Assembly (NCBI RefSeq): GCF_025244905.1
Contig: NZ_CP104285.1
Coordinates: 2,604,001 to 2,668,000, forward strand
DNA length: 64,000 bases
From: Enterobacter mori
GTDB lineage: Bacteria > Pseudomonadota > Gammaproteobacteria > Enterobacterales > Enterobacteriaceae
Direction of reading: 5' to 3'
The first letter of the stretch is position 1; each line of letters opens with the position of its first letter. Under the pieces are notes generated by a model. That model saw only the letters and a list, made by a program, of their open reading frames with translations. It did no database searches and had not been told where the DNA came from. Below, piece after piece: positions 7,420 to 17,504 of the stretch. The translations under genes and the position numbers were made by a program.

Positions 7420-9204
7420 ATGTTCAGATCCATTCGTGCCCGTATTATTGCCGCGACGACAGGTTGTCTGATCGTCGCCCTTCTTCTCAATACCGTCATT
7501 AATTTCCAGGTCACGCGCCAGGATAACCAGCAGTCGCAGCGCGATATTCTGACCAGCACCAGCGCCAGCCATAACATGGCGATTGCGGACTGGGTTAAAA
7601 GCAAAATGACGGTGATCGCCACCGCGCAGACCGTTGCGCTGAATGACGATCCGGTTCCGGTATTCAAACAGCTTGCGCAGGCAGGTGGCTTCACCAACGT
7701 CTATGTCGGTTACGCCAGCAAAACGGCCGAGTTCTCCGACCCGGCGGGCGTCCCTGCAGATTACGACCCCACGATCCGTCCCTGGTATCAGCAGGTGGTG
7801 AGTACGGATGGCCCGGTCGTGACCGCCCCCTATGTTGACGCGGGCACCGGGAAACTGGTGGTGACCTTTGCGGTGCCGGTGAAGGAGAACGGTGCGCTGA
7901 AAGCGGTTGTGGCAGGCGACGTGGCGATGGATAGCGTGGTGGCTAACGTACGCGGTATTCACCCGACGCCTGCCAGCAGCGGCTTACTCCTTGATAGCGA
8001 TGGCACGGTGATTGCCGCCAGCGATCCGGCGCTCACGCTCAAGCCATTCGCCGAAACCATCAAAGGGACCGATTTTGCGGCGCTTAAAAGCGGTAGCCTG
8101 GTTGAGGGGACGTTCAACGGCAGCGAAAAAACCTTCGTGGCGACCGCCGTGCCGGGCACGCACTGGATGTTGGCCGTGGCGCTCGATAACAACGATGCCA
8201 CCTCCGGCATGCGCTCGCTGCTGAAAGCCTCTGCGCTGTCGCTGGTGATCCTCGCCTTGCTGAGCGGGGCAATTGTTCATTTCCTGATCGCCCGCCTGTT
8301 GAAGCGTTTGTCCGATATTCGCGACGCCATGAATAACATCGCTAACGGCACTAATGACCTGTCGCAGCGCCTGCCGGACAGCGGTGATGACGAAGTGGCG
8401 CAAATCGCCCAGGCGTTCAACGCTTTTAGCGATAAGCTCTCGGTCGTGATGGTTCAGTTGCGCGACGCCAGCGCCTCGGTGAAAAATGCGGCGCAGGAAA
8501 TCGCAGCCGGTAACCAGGATCTTTCCGGGCGCACTGAGCAAGCGGCGTCAAGCCTTCGCGAAACCGCCAGCGCCGTCGAAGAGATCACCGCCTCCGTCAC
8601 CCAGTCAAATGAATCTGCGGCAGAAGCGAACGAGCAGGCAAGCAAAGCCTCTGCGGCAGCTTCACGCGGGGGTGACGTGGTCTCTCAGGCCATCAGCACC
8701 ATGCAGTCCATTGAGGTGGCCTCGGCGAAAATTGGCGATATCACCAGCGTAATCGACGGCATTGCCTTCCAGACCAACATTCTGGCGCTGAACGCCTCGG
8801 TCGAAGCGGCGCGCGCGGGCGAACAAGGCCGTGGTTTCGCGGTGGTGGCAGGAGAAGTGCGTAACCTCGCCAGCCGCAGCGCTCAGGCGGCGAAAGAGAT
8901 CAAATCCCTTATCGATTCCACAACCGACAGCGTGGCAACGGGTTCGCGCTACGTGCATCTGGCCGGAGAAAGCATGGATGAGATCCGCTCCAGCATCGGT
9001 AGCGTCTCGGGGATTATGCGTGAAATCTCGATTGCCACCAGCGAGCAGATGAAAGGCATCCACGAGATCAACCACGCGGTAACGCATCTGGACAGAATGG
9101 TGCAGCAGAATGCCGAACTGGTGGTGCAGTCTGCCGCAGCGGCCAGCGCGCTGCAGAGTCAGGCGGGCGACCTTGCTGAAACCGCCGGCCATTTCCGCAT
9201 TTAA
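7420..9204 (+). CDS. Methyl-accepting chemotaxis protein with dCache sensor
   Basis: 594-residue inner-membrane chemoreceptor: TM1 about residues 8-30, a periplasmic double-Cache domain to about 265, TM2 about 268-290, HAMP to about 345, then the cytoplasmic signalling domain with the highly conserved hairpin tip (IAFQTNILALNASVEAARAG, about 446-466). The periplasmic part has R-x-W-Y (about 119-122), a following Y-x-D and a later G-D, the pattern of amino-acid-binding dCache domains, so the ligand may be an amino acid or related amine. The C-terminus ends GHFRI without the NWETF CheR/CheB-tethering pentapeptide, so it probably relies on other receptors for adaptation. E. coli has no chemoreceptor between ychN and chaC; it is likely a lineage-specific insertion. 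Confidence 0.92.
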   Translation: MFRSIRARIIAATTGCLIVALLLNTVINFQVTRQDNQQSQRDILTSTSASHNMAIADWVKSKMTVIATAQTVALNDDPVPVFKQLAQAGGFTNVYVGYASKTAEFSDPAGVPADYDPTIRPWYQQVVSTDGPVVTAPYVDAGTGKLVVTFAVPVKENGALKAVVAGDVAMDSVVANVRGIHPTPASSGLLLDSDGTVIAASDPALTLKPFAETIKGTDFAALKSGSLVEGTFNGSEKTFVATAVPGTHWMLAVALDNNDATSGMRSLLKASALSLVILALLSGAIVHFLIARLLKRLSDIRDAMNNIANGTNDLSQRLPDSGDDEVAQIAQAFNAFSDKLSVVMVQLRDASASVKNAAQEIAAGNQDLSGRTEQAASSLRETASAVEEITASVTQSNESAAEANEQASKASAAASRGGDVVSQAISTMQSIEVASAKIGDITSVIDGIAFQTNILALNASVEAARAGEQGRGFAVVAGEVRNLASRSAQAAKEIKSLIDSTTDSVATGSRYVHLAGESMDEIRSSIGSVSGIMREISIATSEQMKGIHEINHAVTHLDRMVQQNAELVVQSAAAASALQSQAGDLAETAGHFRI

Positions 9205-9212
9205 TTTTCTTC

Positions 9213-9275
9213 TGGCGCGGGTTAACCGGGTAAAACACGCGCCAGCTGAATGCTTTCAGGCATTTTGTCATTTTT
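9213..9275 (+). terminator. Possible chemoreceptor terminator
   Basis: Two hairpins follow the chemoreceptor stop: TGGCGCG/CGCGCCA (9213-9219, 9238-9244), then a small AATGC/GCATT stem followed by a T-rich stretch. The T-run is interrupted, so strength is uncertain. Confidence 0.4.
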
Positions 9276-9398
9276 GTTTAAACGTTATGCCATTTTTTGA
9301 TCAAAATCATCATCCTTCCCCCTCCCCTTTGGTGTTATGCAATGAGTAAATTGTGAACAATATCACGCTCGGGATGGGCAAAATCGACGGGGTAAAAA

Positions 9399-9638
9399 AT
9401 GGCACTGGTGAAGACAAGTTTGAAACTGTTTGGCGGGGATACGGTCGTGGTACGTTGCTCAGAACGCTGCCGCATTCATCTCATGAGTTCAAAAGCGCAG
9501 AGGCAATCGCAGGCGGATATTTTGACGGTGCAGGATGACAAGGCGTGGCTGACCGTGCCTTATACCGGCACCTGGGATGTCCTGATTGACAGCCACAGTC
9601 AGTCACTGGAGCATTCGGTCAGCTACGTTGCCGCATAA
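9399..9638 (+). CDS. DUF1883-family small protein
   Basis: 79-residue protein resembling DUF1883: a short beta-rich domain with G-D-x-V-V-V near the start and P-Y-T-G-T-W-D-V-L-I-D near residues 54-64, the region that is VP..GHWYV..D in the family. No signal peptide or membrane segment. The start is supported only by a weak GACGGGG upstream. It stands alone, ending in a shared terminator that faces chaC. Function of the family is unknown; relatives often sit beside TIR domains but none is seen here. Confidence 0.65.
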   Translation: MALVKTSLKLFGGDTVVVRCSERCRIHLMSSKAQRQSQADILTVQDDKAWLTVPYTGTWDVLIDSHSQSLEHSVSYVAA

Positions 9639-9642
9639 AAGG

Positions 9643-9669
9643 AACGCCCGGTTTAGCCGGGCGTTTTTT
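9643..9669. terminator. Bidirectional terminator between the DUF1883 gene and chaC
   Basis: ACGCCCGG and CCGGGCGT form a perfect stem around TTTAG-like bases, followed by six T on the plus strand. It separates the convergent DUF1883 gene and chaC. Confidence 0.8.
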
Positions 9670-10364
9670 CAGGCAAACCCCGGACGTAGCGGGTTATTAA
9701 GCAGGTTCCCTTCCAGCAGCGCTTTCACCTTCAAGACCAGTTCATTCAAACATTCGTCCTGCATGCCCAGACGCGTCAGTTCCTCATCAAGGGAAAACAG
9801 ATACTGCGCGTTGGTACCCAGCGGCCCGCTGGCCGCGGCAATCAAGGGCGCGATCACCTGCGTACGGGTATCCGCTTCATACAGCGGGTGGCGCGGATCC
9901 ATAATAAACACCAGCGCATTGACGGTGCGTCCGTCATCCAGTTCCAGCTTGCACCAGCCAGGCATATAGCAGCCGGTGATCATCTCGCGCTTCCAGAGCA
10001 GCGTCAGCTCTTCTTCCAGAGTGGCATCCGGCAGGCGGTAAGCGACACCCGTGGTGCGTCCGCCCTCTTTCAATGCAAGCATGCGCCCCGGCTGGCACGC
10101 GCTGCCGCGTCCGGCGGTCAGGCGCAGACAAAATGCGCGATGCCAGCCAGGCAGCGTTCCCGTTGCCGATTCGACAAATTCCAGAGCCGGGTTCCACATC
10201 AGCGAACCGTAGCCAAAAATCCATACCGGGCCATCATCCGGGCGGCAGGCAAGCGTGGCAGCGAGTGACGCAGCCCGTTGTTCAGCTGACCAGAGAAGCG
10301 ATTCCTCAATAGCACCAAATGCCGTCTTACAATCTGCCTTCATTAAGAAATCACGCGTTAACAC
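9669..10364 (-). CDS. chaC: Glutathione-specific gamma-glutamylcyclotransferase ChaC
   Basis: 231-residue cytoplasmic enzyme that cleaves glutathione to 5-oxoproline and Cys-Gly. The substrate-binding FGYGSLMWNP motif (about residues 50-59) is intact, and the catalytic-region glutamate lies in LALKEGGRT. I set the start at the GTG at 10364: GGAGG lies 6 nt upstream, and the resulting protein has the 231 residues and N-terminus of E. coli ChaC. A longer frame begins 21 nt earlier without a ribosome site. Usual neighbour of chaB and chaA. Confidence 0.93.
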   Translation of the reverse strand: MLTRDFLMKADCKTAFGAIEESLLWSAEQRAASLAATLACRPDDGPVWIFGYGSLMWNPALEFVESATGTLPGWHRAFCLRLTAGRGSACQPGRMLALKEGGRTTGVAYRLPDATLEEELTLLWKREMITGCYMPGWCKLELDDGRTVNALVFIMDPRHPLYEADTRTQVIAPLIAAASGPLGTNAQYLFSLDEELTRLGMQDECLNELVLKVKALLEGNLLNNPLRPGFA

Positions 10365-10541
10365 ATTACACCTCCGCCACTGCATGCTTCCTTGCGACCT
10401 CTGTAATTCGCCTTCCCGGCATTATGTGCTGGTCATTTTGCCAGCAGTGAATTAACGATAAGCAATTCACGGGCCAGTTGCAATACAGCGGAAGTTGAAC
10501 CGCCTGAAAAGTCAAAATGAAGGCAGCTTATTATTTTGCGG

Positions 10542-10772
10542 CTATTTCTTTTTGTGCCATTTATCATCGTCGCCTTTCTCGTACTCATGTTTTACGGCGG
10601 CCCAGGCGACCTTGTGCGCCGTCTCTTCACGGCTGGCATCATCCCTGCGGTCCTCTTTATCTTTGTATTGATCCCAGGCGCTGTTAAAGGCTTCTTTGTA
10701 GATATCCTGCGCGTGGGCAGGGAGGACGTGCTGCACGCTATCGGGTAACTCGCGTTTCGTTTTGTATGGCAT
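10542..10772 (-). CDS. chaB: ChaB protein
   Basis: 76-residue acidic/basic helical protein, the same length as E. coli ChaB (MPYKTKRELP..., WAAVKHEYEK near the end). It is named for its position beside the cation exchanger gene; a regulatory role on ChaA has been proposed but the mechanism is not known. It is divergent from chaA, sharing a 270-base AT-rich intergenic region. Confidence 0.92.
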   Translation of the reverse strand: MPYKTKRELPDSVQHVLPAHAQDIYKEAFNSAWDQYKDKEDRRDDASREETAHKVAWAAVKHEYEKGDDDKWHKKK

Positions 10773-11042
10773 CGAAAACCTCTCTTTTTGCTAAAGAGAT
10801 AAGTGTGGTTGAGGATGCCGCCGCCTGCCAGCTTGATTCCATTTATGCTTAATCAATAAACCTAATTAACTGTAATACAGTACTATTTTATTGATAATTA
10901 CTCTTTATGAGAGTGATAATAAATATTAACCTGAAACCGTAAAATTAAGTAAAACTTCAGCGGTATTTAACAGATATCTGTTAGTTTAATGCCCTCAAAA
11001 ATCTATCTATAATTACAAGCACCTGCATTGATGGAGAAGCAC
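10773..11042. promoter_or_regulatory. Divergent chaB/chaA promoter region
   Basis: 270 bases, strikingly AT-rich around 10850-11020, between the start codons of chaB and chaA. It must hold both promoters. I see several possible -10 elements but cannot choose one with confidence, and see no gene. Confidence 0.5.
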
Positions 11043-12143
11043 ATGACAACAACACACGAGGCGGTCAAGACCCGCCACAAGGAGACGTCGCTCATTTTCC
11101 CGGTTCTGGCACTGGCTGTGCTGCTCTTCTGGGGAAGCAGTCAGTCACTGCCAGTGGTGGTTGGTATCAATATTCTTGCCCTGGTCGGTATCTTAACCAG
11201 CGCATTTAGCGTCGTTCGCCATGCGGACGTATTGGCCCACCGTCTGGGCGAACCCTATGGATCGTTAATTCTTAGCCTTTCCGTTGTTATTCTCGAAGTC
11301 AGCCTGATTTCCGCACTCATGGCAACCGGCGATGCCGCGCCGACGCTGATGCGCGACACGCTTTACTCGATCATTATGATCGTGACGGGCGGCCTGGTGG
11401 GCTTCTCTCTCCTGCTGGGCGGGCGTAAATTCGCGACCCAGTATATGAACCTGTTCGGCATTAAACAGTATCTGATTGCCCTCTTCCCGCTGGCTATTAT
11501 CGTGCTGGTGTTTCCGATGGCGCTGCCGGGTGCAAATTTCTCTACCGGTCAGGCGCTGCTGGTCGCACTCATTTCCGCCGCTATGTACGGCGTGTTCCTG
11601 TTGATTCAGACCAAAACGCACCAGAGCCTGTTCGTGTACGAGCACGAGGATGACGGCGACGATGATGACCCACACCACGGTAAGCCGTCAGCTCACAGCA
11701 GCGCGTGGCATACCGTTTGGCTGATCGTGCATCTGATTGCGGTGATTGCCGTCACCAAGATGAACGCCAACCCGCTGGAGACGCTGTTAACCGAGCTGAA
11801 CGCACCGGTGGCGTTTACCGGCTTCCTGGTGGCGCTGCTGATCCTGTCGCCTGAAGGGTTGGGCGCGCTGAAAGCGGTGTTGAATAATCAGGTGCAGCGC
11901 GCAATGAACCTGTTCTTCGGTTCCGTACTGGCGACGATTTCACTCACCGTTCCGGTGGTGACGCTGATTGCCTTTATGACGGGCAACGAGTTGCAGTTTG
12001 CGCTGGGTGCGCCGGAGATGATTGTGATGGTGGCCTCGTTGCTGCTGTGCCAGATTTCGTTCTCCACCGGACGCACCAACGTGCTGAACGGCGCGGCGCA
12101 TATGGCGTTGTTTATCGCCTATTTGATGACGATTTTTGCGTAA
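11043..12143 (+). CDS. chaA: Sodium-potassium/proton antiporter ChaA
   Basis: 366-residue inner-membrane exchanger of the Ca2+:cation antiporter superfamily, about eleven membrane segments in two homologous halves. Each half carries the acidic alpha-repeat motif (GEPYGSLILSLSVVILEVSL near residue 75; LSPEGLGALKAVLNN near residue 265). A long acidic, histidine-containing loop (EHEDDGDDDDPHHGK) lies between the halves. Known to expel Na+/K+/Ca2+ at alkaline pH. Start at 11043 chosen for GGAGAA 5-6 nt upstream and exact match to the E. coli length; an ATG 15 nt earlier overlaps that SD. Confidence 0.94.
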   Translation: MTTTHEAVKTRHKETSLIFPVLALAVLLFWGSSQSLPVVVGINILALVGILTSAFSVVRHADVLAHRLGEPYGSLILSLSVVILEVSLISALMATGDAAPTLMRDTLYSIIMIVTGGLVGFSLLLGGRKFATQYMNLFGIKQYLIALFPLAIIVLVFPMALPGANFSTGQALLVALISAAMYGVFLLIQTKTHQSLFVYEHEDDGDDDDPHHGKPSAHSSAWHTVWLIVHLIAVIAVTKMNANPLETLLTELNAPVAFTGFLVALLILSPEGLGALKAVLNNQVQRAMNLFFGSVLATISLTVPVVTLIAFMTGNELQFALGAPEMIVMVASLLLCQISFSTGRTNVLNGAAHMALFIAYLMTIFA

Positions 12144-12149
12144 CCTTTT

Positions 12150-12219
12150 TGCCCGGCGGCGCTTCGCCTGCAGGGCCTACGGGTTTTGTAGGCCGTGTAA
12201 GCGCAGCGCCACCCGGCAA
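12150..12219. repeat. REP/BIME element
   Basis: Two inverted REP-like palindromes face each other (GCCCGGCGGCGC...GGGCCTAC and GTAGGCC...GCGCCACCCGGC), the common arrangement of enterobacterial BIMEs. It lies between the convergent chaA and kdsA. Confidence 0.85.
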
Positions 12220-12229
12220 TATGCCCCAT

Positions 12230-12257
12230 AAAAAAACCCGCCGAAGCGGGTTTTTTT
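12230..12257. terminator. Bidirectional terminator between chaA and kdsA
   Basis: A7-ACCCGC(CGAA)GCGGGT-T7 structure: a perfect stem with A-run and T-run on either side, so it works for both converging genes. It ends 1 nt before the kdsA stop. Confidence 0.9.
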
Positions 12258-12258
12258 A

Positions 12259-13122
<864 letters not shown>

Positions 13123-13149
13123 TTATTCAGGTGTGAATCGGAATTAAGA

Positions 13150-13959
13150 TTAATGCAGTGTAATTTGTTTGTGCGAGATCGCGTTGATCTGCGCACGAAT
13201 CATTTCGCTAATCGGGTCTTCCGGACATTGCTCGACGAAATAATTCAAATCACTTAGCGCCACATGCTCGCAATCGAGCTGCGCATAAATCAGGCCGCGG
13301 TCGCGAATTTCGTACGGATCTTCCGGGTTGAACTGCAACAGCACTTCACTGGCGCGCAACGCCAGTTCCATCTGACGCTCTTCCATTAACGCGGACTTCA
13401 GCGTATCCAGCAGCTTGCGGATCACTTCTGCGTTATCCGCCTCGTCGAGATCTTCATTGAAGAGTTCGGCCACCGGGCTAATATTGCCTTTCAGCCACAC
13501 GTCCAGCGTGTGTTCATCCAGCGTGTCACCGTTGAAGGGATTAATGAGCCACATCTCGCCGTCCAGCCACTCCGCACGCAGTATCATCTGCGTCGGGAAA
13601 ATGACCGGCACCAGCGGAATATCCAGACGATGGGCAACCCACAGCAAAATGGATCCCAGGGCGACGGCGCTGCCCTGGCGATTCTTCAAGACCTGGTCCA
13701 GCCATAATGCATCTGACAGGCGATACACGCCACGCGTGTCGCAGAAACCCCATTCGCCGTAGAAAAGCTCAAGCAGCTTCTCTAATTGCCAGTCCTGCGG
13801 ACGCGCCTGACTGATCTCCTCCCGCGCCAGGCTGACCAGATTCTCCAGCTCCGCGTGGACGTACTGCGACGTAAAATCATCGCGGATCATTTCAGAAATC
13901 AGGATCATGCCTTCACACAGCGGCACTTTGTTAAATTCGAAATCGGCTAAGGACCTCAT
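13150..13959 (-). CDS. sirB1: SirB1 family protein (YchA)
   Basis: 269-residue protein with an N-terminal transglutaminase-like fold and C-terminal TPR-like helices, as in E. coli SirB1/YchA. Motifs: GFCDTRGVYR, GSAVALGSILL and the LINPFNGD region. Biochemical function is unproven; the name comes from an invasion-gene regulation screen in Salmonella. Its ATG overlaps the stop of the sirB2 remnant (ATGA). Confidence 0.9.
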   Translation of the reverse strand: MRSLADFEFNKVPLCEGMILISEMIRDDFTSQYVHAELENLVSLAREEISQARPQDWQLEKLLELFYGEWGFCDTRGVYRLSDALWLDQVLKNRQGSAVALGSILLWVAHRLDIPLVPVIFPTQMILRAEWLDGEMWLINPFNGDTLDEHTLDVWLKGNISPVAELFNEDLDEADNAEVIRKLLDTLKSALMEERQMELALRASEVLLQFNPEDPYEIRDRGLIYAQLDCEHVALSDLNYFVEQCPEDPISEMIRAQINAISHKQITLH

Positions 13960-14096
13960 GACTTACCCCAGTAACGACTGCGCGTACAATGACGTCCAGA
14001 CGCGATAAAACTCAAAACGATGTAGATGATAACGCCAAACCACTTTTCAGTCAGCCATGCGCCTTTATCAGTTAATGGCAGATAGCGGTGATTCAT
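13956..14096 (-). pseudogene. sirB2: Remnant of sirB2 (membrane protein), 46 codons
   Basis: Between prmC and sirB1, where E. coli has the sirB2 gene of about 130 codons, only a 46-codon frame remains. It reads PLTDKGAWLTEKWFGVIIYIV, resembling an internal part of SirB2 (loop and one membrane helix). The N-terminal helices and the C-terminal helices are missing. Its ATG overlaps the prmC stop (ATGA) and its TGA overlaps the sirB1 ATG, so translational coupling through the operon is kept. I rate it a decayed gene left by internal deletions; a minimal one-helix peptide could still be made. Confidence 0.7.
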
Positions 14097-14923
14097 ACCC
14101 ACTGTCCCAGCGTCAGACGTTCATTGCCGCCGTAATCGCGGCAGGTTGCCACTGCGCGATAACCCGCATTGGTGAACAGCGCGCGCACCGCGTTCCCTTG
14201 CGTCCAGCCATGTTCCACCAGCAGCCAGCCACCGGGAAGCAAATGTTGTCGTGACGTTGTCACAATGTGATCAAGATCGGCTAAGCCTTCATTGGCCGCG
14301 ACCAGTGCAGTCAGTGGTTCGAAACGAACATCGCCCTGCGCAAGGTGCGGATCATGTTCGTCGATGTAAGGCGGGTTGCTGACAATCAGCGCAAATAAGC
14401 GATTCTCCAGCGCGGAAAACCAGCTACTTTGCAGTACCGTCACGTTGCCGAGCCCAAGACGTTCCACGTTACGCTGCGCCAGCATCACCGCGTCCGGCAT
14501 CACATCCACCGCCGTTACCGTGCAATCGGGCCGCTCAGTGGCAAGCGCCAGCGCAATAGCGCCCGTGCCAGTGCCGAGATCGAGAATGCTACAGGCTGCT
14601 GTGGGTAAACGCGCCAGCGCTTGCTCCACCAGACACTCGGTGTCAGGACGTGGGATCAGCGTTGCCGCCGAGACGTACAGCGGTAACGACCAGAACTCAC
14701 GTTCGCCGACAAGGTGCGCCACCGGTTCGCCCGTTTTACGGCGGGCAAGCAGCGCGGCGAGCTGCGCTTCCTGCTCAGCCGTCAGCAGCGTCTCACCAAA
14801 AGCCAGCAGGTACGTGCGGGCTTTGCCCGTCACATGCGCAAGCAAAATTTCGGCATCGCGTTTCGGACTTTCGCTTTCTGAAAGCTCACCGACCGCCACA
14901 CGTAACCAGCGCTGAAAATCCAT
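14093..14923 (-). CDS. prmC: Release factor glutamine methyltransferase PrmC
   Basis: 276-residue cytoplasmic SAM-dependent enzyme that methylates the glutamine of the GGQ motif in RF1 and RF2. SAM-binding LDLGTGTGAIALAL (about residue 116) and the catalytic NPPY (about residue 183) are present. Its ATG overlaps the last base of the prfA stop (TAATG), linking it to its substrate's gene. Length is that of E. coli PrmC/HemK. Confidence 0.95.
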   Translation of the reverse strand: MDFQRWLRVAVGELSESESPKRDAEILLAHVTGKARTYLLAFGETLLTAEQEAQLAALLARRKTGEPVAHLVGEREFWSLPLYVSAATLIPRPDTECLVEQALARLPTAACSILDLGTGTGAIALALATERPDCTVTAVDVMPDAVMLAQRNVERLGLGNVTVLQSSWFSALENRLFALIVSNPPYIDEHDPHLAQGDVRFEPLTALVAANEGLADLDHIVTTSRQHLLPGGWLLVEHGWTQGNAVRALFTNAGYRAVATCRDYGGNERLTLGQWV

Positions 14924-16005
14924 TATTCCTGCTCGGACAGTGCCGCCAGCTGGTCGGCCTGGTATTCCTGCACGATAGGCTCAATCAGCATATCGAGCTT
15001 GCCTTCCATTGCTTCATCCAGACGGTACAGCGTCAGGTTGATGCGGTGGTCGGTCACGCGGCCCTGCGGGAAGTTATAGGTACGGTTACGATCGCTGCGA
15101 TCGCCGCTGCCCAGCAGGTTACGACGCGTAGACGCCTCCGCCTGCTGACGTTTCGCCACTTCGGCGGCGCGGATACGTGCACCCAGCACAGACAACGCTT
15201 TGGCTTTGTTTTTGTGCTGGGAACGTTCGTCCTGACACTCCACCACAATACCGGTTGGCAAGTGGGTAATACGGATCGCGGAGTCGGTGGTGTTAACGTG
15301 CTGACCGCCCGCCCCGGAGGAGCGGAACGTATCAATACGCAGGTCAGCCGGATTGATGTCCGGCAGTTCTGCTTCCGGCAGTTCCGGCATCACCGCAACC
15401 GTACAGGCTGAGGTGTGAATACGTCCCTGAGATTCTGTCGCAGGCACGCGCTGCACGCGGTGGCCGCCGGATTCAAACTTAAGACGACCGTACACGCCGT
15501 CACCGCTGATCTTGGCGATAACTTCTTTAAAGCCACCATGTTCGCCTTCGTTGGCACTCATGATCTCTACGCGCCAGCGACGCGCTTCGGCATAGCGGCT
15601 GTACATACGGAACAAGTCACCAGCAAACAGCGCGGCTTCATCACCGCCGGTACCGGCGCGCACTTCCACAAACGCGTTACGCTCATCGTCCGGATCTTTC
15701 GGCAGAAGAAGCACCTGGAGCTGTTGTTCCATCTCTTCAGAACGCGCTTTTGCGTCCTGCAGCTCTTCCTGCGCCATCTCGCGCATCTCAGGATCGTCGA
15801 GCATCATCTGCGCGGTTTCAATATCTTCCTGAACCTGTCGCCAGTCGGTAAAGCATTTAGACACATCACTCAACTGCGCGTATTCACGCGACAGTGCGCG
15901 AAAACGTTCCTGGTCTGCGATGGTCCCGGCATCGCCGAGCAGCGCCTGTACTTCCTCATGGCGCTCATGCAGAGCTTCCAGTTTAGCGACGATAGAAGGC
16001 TTCAT
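14923..16005 (-). CDS. prfA: Peptide chain release factor 1 (RF1)
   Basis: 360-residue release factor reading UAA and UAG. The GGQ peptidyl-hydrolysis loop (SGAGGQHVN, about residue 233) and the PxT-type codon-recognition tripeptide (PAT in RVPATESQG, about residues 188-190) are visible. Same length as E. coli RF1. 41 nt after hemA, and overlapping prmC. Confidence 0.96.
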   Translation of the reverse strand: MKPSIVAKLEALHERHEEVQALLGDAGTIADQERFRALSREYAQLSDVSKCFTDWRQVQEDIETAQMMLDDPEMREMAQEELQDAKARSEEMEQQLQVLLLPKDPDDERNAFVEVRAGTGGDEAALFAGDLFRMYSRYAEARRWRVEIMSANEGEHGGFKEVIAKISGDGVYGRLKFESGGHRVQRVPATESQGRIHTSACTVAVMPELPEAELPDINPADLRIDTFRSSGAGGQHVNTTDSAIRITHLPTGIVVECQDERSQHKNKAKALSVLGARIRAAEVAKRQQAEASTRRNLLGSGDRSDRNRTYNFPQGRVTDHRINLTLYRLDEAMEGKLDMLIEPIVQEYQADQLAALSEQE

Positions 16006-16046
16006 AGGCGTAAGTGCACCTTGTAATAGAAAATGGGTGTAGGGCG

Positions 16047-17303
16047 CTATTCCAGCCCGAGGCTGTTGCGCAGAATAGTCAGGCGTTCATCATCCCCGTC
16101 ACGGGCAGCCTGCTGAAGAGATTTGGTTGGTGCATGGATCAGGCGGTTGGTCAGTTTCCAGGCCAGATCCTGCATGATTGCATTGGCGTCACCGCCCTGT
16201 TCCAGGGCCGCTAACGCTTTGGCTGTCAGGTCATCACGCACCTGCTCAGCCTGTCCGCGGTATTCACGGATGGTCTCACTGACGCTTTGCGCGCGCAGCC
16301 AGGCCATAAACTCGCTGGTTTCCTGCTCAACAATGGTTTCCGCCTGCACCGCTGCCGCTTTACGCTGGGCAAGGTTGTGCGAAATGATGCTTTGCAGGTC
16401 ATCCACGCTGTAGAGATAGGCGTTCGCCAGTTTGCCCACTTCGGGTTCAACATCACGCGGGACGGCAATATCTACCAGCAGCATCGGCTGATTACGGCGG
16501 GATTTCAGCGCACGCTCCACCATCCCTTTACCGATAATCGGCAGCGGGCTGGCGGTAGAGCTGATAATGATGTCCGCCTCTTTCAGGCGTTCATCGATGT
16601 CGCTCAGCGCAACGACTTCTGCGCCCACTTCGTCCGCCAGCACCTGCGCTCGCTCGCGGGTACGGTTGGCGATAATCATCTTTTTCACTTTATGCTCGCG
16701 CAGATGGCGCGCCACAAGTTCGATGGTTTCGCCCGCGCCCACCAGCAGCACGGTGACGGTCGACAGGGATTCAAAGATTTGACGAGCGAGAGTACAGGCC
16801 GCGAAAGCAACAGAAACCGCACTGGCACCAATGTCGGTTTCGGTTCGCACTCGCTTTGCCACAGAGAACGACTTCTGGAACATACGCTCCAGCTCACTGG
16901 CCTTCAGATGCCCTTTTTGTGAATCTGCAAAGGCTTTTTTCACCTGACCCAGGATCTGCGGCTCGCCCAGTACCAGCGAATCCAGCCCGCTGGCCACGCG
17001 CATGAGATGGCTGACCGCATCGTTGTCCTGATGCCAGTACAGACTATTGCGCAGTTCTTCTTCGTTAAGGTTGTGGTAGTCGCATAACCAGCGGATCAGC
17101 GCCTCGTGCAGGTTATCCTGCTCTTCCACGCTGAGGTACAGTTCAGTACGGTTGCACGTCGAGAGAACCACGCCACCCTGCACCATCGGTTGTGCAAGCA
17201 GGCTGTCCAGCGCCAGGTCGAGCGTATCCGGCGAAAACGTCACGCGTTCTCGCAGTGAAACCGGGGCTGTTTTGTGGTTGATGCCGAGTGCTAATAGGGT
17301 CAT
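16047..17303 (-). CDS. hemA: Glutamyl-tRNA reductase HemA
   Basis: 418-residue NADPH-dependent enzyme giving glutamate-1-semialdehyde, the first committed step of tetrapyrrole (haem, sirohaem) synthesis. Catalytic cysteine in [10 protein letters not shown] (about residue 50), Rossmann motif [13 protein letters not shown], and the C-terminal dimerisation helices are intact. Sirohaem from this pathway is the cofactor of the nitrite reductase at the left of the window. Divergent from lolB as in E. coli; the 201-base gap must hold both promoters. Confidence 0.96.
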   Translation of the reverse strand: MTLLALGINHKTAPVSLRERVTFSPDTLDLALDSLLAQPMVQGGVVLSTCNRTELYLSVEEQDNLHEALIRWLCDYHNLNEEELRNSLYWHQDNDAVSHLMRVASGLDSLVLGEPQILGQVKKAFADSQKGHLKASELERMFQKSFSVAKRVRTETDIGASAVSVAFAACTLARQIFESLSTVTVLLVGAGETIELVARHLREHKVKKMIIANRTRERAQVLADEVGAEVVALSDIDERLKEADIIISSTASPLPIIGKGMVERALKSRRNQPMLLVDIAVPRDVEPEVGKLANAYLYSVDDLQSIISHNLAQRKAAAVQAETIVEQETSEFMAWLRAQSVSETIREYRGQAEQVRDDLTAKALAALEQGGDANAIMQDLAWKLTNRLIHAPTKSLQQAARDGDDERLTILRNSLGLE

Positions 17304-17504
17304 GTTGAGCGGGAGTAGTACCAGCGTTAATAAGGTTAGCAGAACGCATCATACAGGATGCGCGAGATCAATAAAAGGGACTGCCCCCTTTCGGAGTAAT
17401 AGGTTACACAACGCTTTGAGATAATTTGAACGTAGACGGTAGCACTGTGGGACGCTAGCATTAACAGTTATAACTGCAACGTATCTCAAGGATTTGTCCT
17501 CATT

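Noticed and set aside
10536..10748. Hydrophobic 70-codon plus-strand frame
   Set aside because: Looks like a membrane peptide but is the exact antisense of chaB, whose product is recognisable.
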